DNA of 11,333 nucleotides from JANNYA01 sp031409855 (lineage in GTDB: Bacteria; Pseudomonadota; Gammaproteobacteria; Xanthomonadales; SZUA-5). The position numbers and the translations under genes were made by a program. The stretch spans positions 1-11,333 of the forward strand of contig JANNYA010000122.1 of assembly GCA_031409855.1 (NCBI GenBank), given 5' to 3'. This document shows positions 6,960-11,333 of this stretch, piece by piece. The stretch's first letter is position 1. Each line of letters opens with the position of its first letter. The notes under the pieces were generated by a model that did not search any database, was not told the origin of the DNA, and worked only from the letters and a program-made list of their open reading frames with translations.

Positions 6960-7106
6960 CGGCATTTTCCTGATTTTGCTTAGTTTTTCGTTAGCAAGTC
7001 TAAAAATAGCTGATTTTGAGTATCAATTATGCGGCGCCAAACGATGGATTGCACAGAAACGCTAGCAAGCGTAGTCTCAAGTCAAACCACTTTGTAAAGG
7101 ATCGTA

Positions 7107-8117
7107 ATGAAAGCTTCGGCCTTAAGTTTGCTTGCTGTGGTCGGCATCGCGTTTGCCCAAGACCAATGCGGCTTCCCCACATCCGTGCACAAAAGCGGCT
7201 TCGAGTCAGGCGAACAAGTCTCCTCCGTCACCTTACCGCCAGACAACACGCCGCTGGTGGTAACCATTAACGGCCCGGCGGATGGTTCTACGGTCAATAT
7301 CAACGCGGTGCAGTATTACGGCACCTACACGGGCCCGAGTAATTCCGGAGTTTCCGTGAATGGCGTGCGCGCTTTAACAAACGCGAACGCATTCGTGCTG
7401 CCCCGCGTGCTGCTAAAGCCGGGTGCCAATACGCTAACGTTTCAACAGGCCAGCACGGACAGCGCGCCGATTGTCAGCACGCGCACGATCACCTACACGG
7501 CCGCGCCGTCAAATGTACTTTTCACGGCCAACAGCCCAGGTGACTATGCACCAACGACGATGCCATTTTCACTTTCAACGGTTTTACCCGCGAATCAAAC
7601 CTCGGTGACGCGCGTACAAGTGGACTACAACGGCGATGGCAATTTCGAGGTGGACAGTGCTGGCCCGGTGGCGCTGCTATATGCCTATGAAAATCCGGGC
7701 CTATACGTTGCGACCGCCCGCGTTACCTTCGACGATGGCGTTATCGCTACGCCCATGGTGGTGATTGAAGACAGCACCCGCGTGATGATTCAAAGCATGG
7801 CGTTTACCCGGCAAACGCTCTGTGGCCTTTATGCCAGCATGAAGACGCGGCTCAGTCAAAATCAAATACCGTCCGCCTTGAATACGCTTGCACCGGCATT
7901 GCAGCCGCGCTTTTCGCCGGTTTGGGCCGCGCTAAATCAAGCAAATCAGCTCACGCTCGCGGCATCGCGCTTGGGCCAGATTGTCGATGGGCAACTCTCG
8001 CGCAATTCGGCCGAGCTGCGAGTGGCCATTCCTACGGCGGTGCCAGGAACCTTCAAGGGTTTCACCGTGCTATTTCGTCGCGATATTTCCGGTGTTTGGC
8101 GCATTGAGGGGATGTAG
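7107..8117 (+). CDS. Secreted Ig-like/PKD-like protein with C-terminal 'GVWRI' domain, copy 2
   Basis: This is a 336-residue exported protein. Signal peptide MKASALSLLAVVGIAFA is followed by QDQCGF and SGFESG (30-35). Residues about 50-130 (VVTINGPADGSTVNI, VSVNG, LLKPGANTLTF) look like a bacterial Ig-like domain of the glucodextranase-B kind. Residues about 138-222 are PKD-like, with a DYNGDGNFE loop (173-181) that could bind calcium, and end YENPGLYVATARVTFDDG. Residues about 234-295 are helical (TLCGLYASMKTRLSQNQIPS...), and the last strands end SGVWRIEGM. The domains suggest binding or adhesion at the cell surface; no catalytic motif is visible. The start is secure: AAAGGA lies five bases before ATG. 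The membrane protein begins two bases after the stop. Copy 1 at 5389-6040 is its shortened paralogue, with the same ends and PKD part but without the Ig-like domain. Confidence 0.85.
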   Translation: MKASALSLLAVVGIAFAQDQCGFPTSVHKSGFESGEQVSSVTLPPDNTPLVVTINGPADGSTVNINAVQYYGTYTGPSNSGVSVNGVRALTNANAFVLPRVLLKPGANTLTFQQASTDSAPIVSTRTITYTAAPSNVLFTANSPGDYAPTTMPFSLSTVLPANQTSVTRVQVDYNGDGNFEVDSAGPVALLYAYENPGLYVATARVTFDDGVIATPMVVIEDSTRVMIQSMAFTRQTLCGLYASMKTRLSQNQIPSALNTLAPALQPRFSPVWAALNQANQLTLAASRLGQIVDGQLSRNSAELRVAIPTAVPGTFKGFTVLFRRDISGVWRIEGM

Positions 8118-8119
8118 TT

Positions 8120-8491
8120 ATGTTGGATTTGACCGTAGTTGTTAATACATTTTTGCTTTCCGCAGGCTGCGCGATTGCCGCATTCCTCGGCAATGCTGTG
8201 CGTGGAACTAAATTGAAGCGGTTTACTCTGGCCGCGTGCAGTGCCTCGCTATTATCTTGGTTTTTTTACGCAATGGGCGTTGGGCACGGCCCGGGTGCCA
8301 TCGTTGTTTTCAAGCCTACAGTGCTTTTGATTTTTAATATGCTCAGCTTTTACTTTAAGCCAAACAGGTCTATTGGCATTGAGGCTTATTTCTTAGCGAT
8401 GATTCCAGTATTTTGTTTCCTTGCAATATTTGCTTGTTTTTGGTGGTTCTCACGCTGGCGGCTAGGGGAAATGGATTACTTCGCTGATTAA
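8120..8491 (+). CDS. Small multi-pass membrane protein following copy 2
   Basis: This is a 123-residue protein of unknown function with about four membrane segments (5-24, 36-53, 60-78 and 90-111). A basic loop VRGTKLKRF follows helix 1, and the C-terminal tail RWRLGEMDYFAD is polar. Its ATG lies two bases after the stop of the secreted protein, with GAGGGG inside the end of that gene as ribosome site, so the pair is translationally linked. Topology and the GHGPGAIVVFKPTVLL segment parallel the proteins at 6105-6437 and 6440-6760, so each secreted copy has its own membrane partner(s). Likely roles are export helper, anchor or protective partner; this is inference and no named family was recognised. 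Confidence 0.82.
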   Translation: MLDLTVVVNTFLLSAGCAIAAFLGNAVRGTKLKRFTLAACSASLLSWFFYAMGVGHGPGAIVVFKPTVLLIFNMLSFYFKPNRSIGIEAYFLAMIPVFCFLAIFACFWWFSRWRLGEMDYFAD

Positions 8492-8494
8492 GTT

Positions 8495-8530
8495 ATATCG
8501 TTAATTAATAATTTGTAATTAATTCGATAT
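8495..8530. repeat. AT-rich inverted repeat between membrane protein and lipoprotein genes
   Basis: ATATCG plus TTAATTA (8495-8507) pairs with TAATTAA (8516-8522) and CGATAT (8525-8530), leaving a two-base TT bulge and an eight-base loop, 13 pairs in all. It starts four bases after the stop at 8489-8491. There is no T run after it and the stem is mostly A-T, so it is a poor terminator and a better candidate operator or transcript-processing site. Confidence 0.65.
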
Positions 8531-8556
8531 TTATCGTGCTTGGAGAAAAATTACAA

Positions 8557-9495
8557 ATGCGTGCCAAAATAGTAATCACATTATATCTTGCTTTAGTTAT
8601 CGCCCTGATATCAATTCTAGGCTGCGCGGGTAAAGCCGAAACAAAGGTCTTGCCTGTCGCACAATGGCAATTTATTGATGCCGAAACGATGCAGCCTATT
8701 GAAGGCGCGTTTGTTAATTTTGCCTGGCGCGGCAAACCTGACGAACGCGGCTATCAAACCTGCAAGCGCGGGGTTTTGGGCCGCTCTGGTAAAGACGGTT
8801 GGTTTCGCGAAACTGCGCTGGACGCAAGCTGGTATGTGGATCCCACGCCCGCGATATTTGTGCCCGGATATGAATTTTTTGAATATAAATATGGGTATCC
8901 TGATCAAGCTCATATTACCCATTTTATTAGAGAAGACGCCAATTCGGAATTTGGCCGGTTTCCAGCCTGGGAAAAGCGTTGGGCCGATATTGGCTATGTC
9001 TTTCAAGGGGAGAAGTCCACGCGCTATTTGGAGGGGCATCTCTGGACTAACGTGCTGCCTGCAACGGGTTTCCATGATTTCCAGAAAGACCCAGATAACC
9101 CAAGGCTATTTTTTATGAAAATGCGTACGATGCCCAGTCAAGCTGCTGCCGCTTTTCGTTTTGTGGGGCGAGATTGTGCTGATGACGGCGCGTCTAATAA
9201 CGTAAATACCGATACCGTTGATCTGGCTGATTATCTTCGCGGCTATCACTCAACCAAATATTTTTGCGATCCGGCTTGGAATTCGCTGAAATATGGACGA
9301 TGGGACATCAACCCGTGGTTAACCCGTGCGCTTTTTGTAGTTCCAGACAGGAATAGTCCAGCCGTAAATAAGTCATATCAGGCCATTTTAGGCGAATACC
9401 ACGCCGGAAAAGTTGACCGCAATCTGACGGCGCACGAACGTACGAATTTCTGCGCCTATATTCAGCTTTTTCTCAAGCCAGGAGATAAATTGTGA
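8557..9495 (+). CDS. Outer-membrane-type lipoprotein with carboxypeptidase-regulatory-like domain
   Basis: This is a 312-residue predicted lipoprotein. MRAKIVITLYLALVIALISI is followed by the lipobox L-G-C with Cys23; residue +2 is Ala, not Asp, which favours outer-membrane sorting. Residues about 34-110 (WQFIDAETMQPIEGAFVNFAW) resemble the CarboxypepD_reg beta-sandwich ('D-A-x-T-x-x-P-I-x-G-A-x-V'). The rest is rich in aromatic residues and has no recognised domain. ATG 8557 is chosen because it opens a proper lipoprotein signal with GGAG 11 bases upstream; an in-frame GTG at 8536 would add seven polar residues before it. The TGA stop overlaps the GTG of the next gene (GTGA), so the two are translationally coupled. 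Together they suggest a surface lipoprotein that serves or neutralises the zinc-enzyme-like protein downstream. This is inferred from position only. Confidence 0.82.
   Translation: MRAKIVITLYLALVIALISILGCAGKAETKVLPVAQWQFIDAETMQPIEGAFVNFAWRGKPDERGYQTCKRGVLGRSGKDGWFRETALDASWYVDPTPAIFVPGYEFFEYKYGYPDQAHITHFIREDANSEFGRFPAWEKRWADIGYVFQGEKSTRYLEGHLWTNVLPATGFHDFQKDPDNPRLFFMKMRTMPSQAAAAFRFVGRDCADDGASNNVNTDTVDLADYLRGYHSTKYFCDPAWNSLKYGRWDINPWLTRALFVVPDRNSPAVNKSYQAILGEYHAGKVDRNLTAHERTNFCAYIQLFLKPGDKL
9480..9484 (+). promoter_or_regulatory. Strong ribosome binding site of the 9492 gene
   Basis: AGGAG lies inside the end of the lipoprotein gene, seven bases before GTG 9492. It decides this start and supports coupled translation of the pair. 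Confidence 0.75.
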
Positions 9496-11333
9496 GATTT
9501 TTATTAATTATTATTGTTTCAGTATTATTTGCACCCAGGCTAAACGCATTTAATCTTGAAACCCATGCGTTGATTACACTGGATGCCAAAGAACGCTCGG
9601 TCTTGGCCAAAGCGAATCTTGAGTTGGCACAACGTTTCGGTTTTGACCGCTTGGAGCCAAAGCGCGTCTTCGATAATCAGAACAGCTTTATTTGCTTCTC
9701 GACCGATCCCAATACGGTCGTACACCGCGATGCCTACATTGATGCACGGGATGCTTGGCTGAGCACACCCGGTAGCAATCCGCGTGCAAATGTTTTTGGA
9801 CGGTGTCCTACGTTATTTGAGCAGCTTTCTATGCCACCGCTTTTCACGGGTCTATTGCCACCCGCATCATCAAACGCTGAGACAGGCCCTACCGGCTGGC
9901 TGCGCCTCGAAGGCTGGCTGATGCGCGGTGCAATTCGCGAAGATGACTTTGAGTCGGGTGCTTATGACAATCCGAATTTGATACCTGATCAAGACCCTTG
10001 GGTGGATGAGTTTCGTTCCCTCAACCACTTTTATGACCCCATTGTTGACAACACCGGGATTGGCCCTTTCCGCAATATCGGCCAACGCTCAACCACCTGG
10101 GCACTCGGCATTGCAGACGAGGACAATTGGGCAAATGTGCAGCTGCCCGACGTCGCACGCTGCAATCATTTTAGCTACGCCGATGCGCGGAAGCTGATGT
10201 TTTTGGCCTTGACTTATAAGCGTAATTTGCTGGTGAATTATCCAGAAGACGCACGGCTACGGATGAACATGTGGGCGAGCATGTTCAAATCTTTGGGCCA
10301 CATCGTGCATTTGCTGCAAGATACCGCTAGCCCGCAGCACGTGCGTGGCGAGGGCCATAGTCGATTGTGCAATGGTTCGTTGTATCAGGATCTCCCTGAG
10401 CAGCCAGAGGCGACCCGCACTTTTGAAAATTTCACCAATTATCGGGTAACCGTTCCGTTCGACGAAGAGTTAGATCGAGCGGGAATTAAAAAGACCTATT
10501 CCTTTGCCAATTTGTGCGATGACAACAAATGGCGCGATATGTTCAGAACTGCCGGGCAAGCCCGACCGACCGATACTATTCCTTGGACGTCAGGCAACAC
10601 CTACCCGATCCCGCAGTTTTCCGTGCAGCGCAAGTTCTTCACTACACGCACCGAAGACGCCGCCATCAACGCGCGCCGTGGTTTAGCCGACTACGTTAAT
10701 CGCGGTTTTTTCACCGAAGGTGCTTTCATTAGAAACAATGGCGTACTGAATCCAAATTTTCCTAGTCCGCCGCCGCTGGTCGATGCCGCGTATACGCCCG
10801 GCACATCCAGCACCGATTTTATTCCGGGCTTGGGCAATGTAGAAAACCAAACGATGTTATGGCAAGTCCCTGACGCGATCGCGCCAAACTATCCAGACCG
10901 CGGCCTTGACAATGGCAAAGCACCCATCGTTTCGCGTAGTCTGTGGACAACTGTTATTTACGACCTAGAAGGGCCGCCCATAGAGATCCAATCCTTAGGC
11001 GGCAATTTGACACTGAAAAACTATGTGCAAATCGCCGATATGACGGCACCTCGTGCGGTGGCGTACACAGCCGGGTTCTTCAACTTCTTCTTTCGCGGCA
11101 AACTCACCGTCGACCCCATCCAACAGCGCGTTTTCGCGGTGATGAATCAAGGTGAGCCACACACCATGGACGCGGATGGCTACCCCATTCGAACCAGCAA
11201 TGGCCAGATATTTGGCTTCGAGAAAATTCGCCTGCGGGTGCGCAACAGCACCGATCCGATTACCGAATCGGGCACCAATACGGTAGTGCCGCAAACGGTG
11301 GGTGCCGGCAAGCTGGTCGCGGTTGCACGCTAC
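9492..11333 (+). CDS. Secreted protein with phospholipase C / S1-P1 nuclease-type zinc site, 3' end outside window
   Basis: The frame is open for 614 codons to the window edge. The signal peptide is MRFLLIIIVSVLFAPRLNA, with mature residue 1 = Phe20. His25 is then mature residue 6, as in S1/P1 nucleases (Trp1...His6), where the N-terminal residue binds zinc through its backbone. HFYDP at 179-183 matches HFWDP of clostridial alpha-toxin; Asp166/168 lie 11-13 residues before it, near the alpha-toxin Asp56-His68 spacing. LGHIVHLLQDTASPQHVRGE carries His273-x3-Asp277-x5-His283, the same spacing as alpha-toxin His126/Asp130/His136. In TFENF, Glu312 fits alpha-toxin Glu152, but the matching His is Thr308. 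I infer a periplasmic or secreted metal-dependent phosphodiesterase (phospholipase or nuclease), with activity unproven. Residues about 330-614 are a further unidentified region, ending DGYPIRTSN...LRVRNSTDPI..., likely beta-rich. The gene overlaps the upstream lipoprotein gene by four bases. Confidence 0.8.
   Translation, partial: MRFLLIIIVSVLFAPRLNAFNLETHALITLDAKERSVLAKANLELAQRFGFDRLEPKRVFDNQNSFICFSTDPNTVVHRDAYIDARDAWLSTPGSNPRANVFGRCPTLFEQLSMPPLFTGLLPPASSNAETGPTGWLRLEGWLMRGAIREDDFESGAYDNPNLIPDQDPWVDEFRSLNHFYDPIVDNTGIGPFRNIGQRSTTWALGIADEDNWANVQLPDVARCNHFSYADARKLMFLALTYKRNLLVNYPEDARLRMNMWASMFKSLGHIVHLLQDTASPQHVRGEGHSRLCNGSLYQDLPEQPEATRTFENFTNYRVTVPFDEELDRAGIKKTYSFANLCDDNKWRDMFRTAGQARPTDTIPWTSGNTYPIPQFSVQRKFFTTRTEDAAINARRGLADYVNRGFFTEGAFIRNNGVLNPNFPSPPPLVDAAYTPGTSSTDFIPGLGNVENQTMLWQVPDAIAPNYPDRGLDNGKAPIVSRSLWTTVIYDLEGPPIEIQSLGGNLTLKNYVQIADMTAPRAVAYTAGFFNFFFRGKLTVDPIQQRVFAVMNQGEPHTMDADGYPIRTSNGQIFGFEKIRLRVRNSTDPITESGTNTVVPQTVGAGKLVAVARY

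Larger units (their letters stand above)
6761..7106. other. Gene-poor, hairpin-rich gap before copy 2
   Basis: Besides the tail of the unassigned frame to 6882, this 346-base stretch holds three inverted repeats (listed separately) and a 38-codon frame at 6949-7065 reading MAYRGIFLILLSFSLASLKI, signal-peptide-like, with no ribosome site. It ends in the AAAGGA ribosome site of the 7107 gene. I see no RNA gene or complete promoter. Confidence 0.4.

Noticed and set aside
6949..7065. 38-codon frame beginning MAYRGIFLILLSFSLASLKI as a small secreted or membrane peptide gene
   Set aside because: There is no ribosome site and the start lies inside an inverted repeat; the hydrophobic run could be chance in AT-rich DNA.
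5389..8491. CRISPR array or insertion sequence as the source of repetition
   Set aside because: The repetition is at the level of diverged genes; there are no short regularly spaced repeats and no transposase.

Overview
The window looks like a gammaproteobacterial chromosome, most plausibly Lysobacterales (Xanthomonadales) or a close relative. The grounds are moderate GC, a Ser/Thr kinase fused to a TolB-like domain and TPRs, a pteridine reductase of the PTR1/FolM type, and short secreted proteins carrying the 'GFE' motif that I remember as frequent in that order. This placement is inferred from gene content; no database search was possible.

Positions 1-4799 are ordinary core or regulatory DNA. 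They hold the 3' end of a small XRE-type regulator (+), a convergent pteridine reductase (-), a divergent kinase-TolB-TPR receptor protein (+) and gcvT (+). A likely terminator lies about 75 bases after gcvT, and a second small XRE-type regulator follows on the minus strand (4984-5238).

Positions 5389-11333 look accessory, with all supported genes on the plus strand and mostly exported or membrane-bound products. A two-gene unit occurs twice: a secreted protein with an N-terminal signal peptide, a PKD-like domain with a DxNGDG loop and a C-terminal 'GVWRI' domain, followed directly by a small multi-pass membrane protein. Copy 1 (5389-6040) has lost about 120 residues relative to copy 2 and carries a one-base frameshift at a GGGG run. 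It is followed by a 46-base repeat, one intact membrane protein and a second membrane protein that seems to decay into an unreadable, hairpin-rich stretch (about 6650-7100). Copy 2 (7107-8117 plus 8120-8491) is intact.

Beyond an AT-rich inverted repeat (8495-8530) lie a lipoprotein gene (8557-9495) and, overlapping it by four bases (GTGA), a long secreted protein (9492 to the window edge). The latter carries the zinc-site signature of the phospholipase C / S1-P1 nuclease superfamily. The lipoprotein and enzyme are very probably translated as a pair. The paired layout, the duplicated membrane partners and the decaying copies resemble exported effector or partner-protein loci, but that role is inference; no toxin or immunity family was recognised with certainty.
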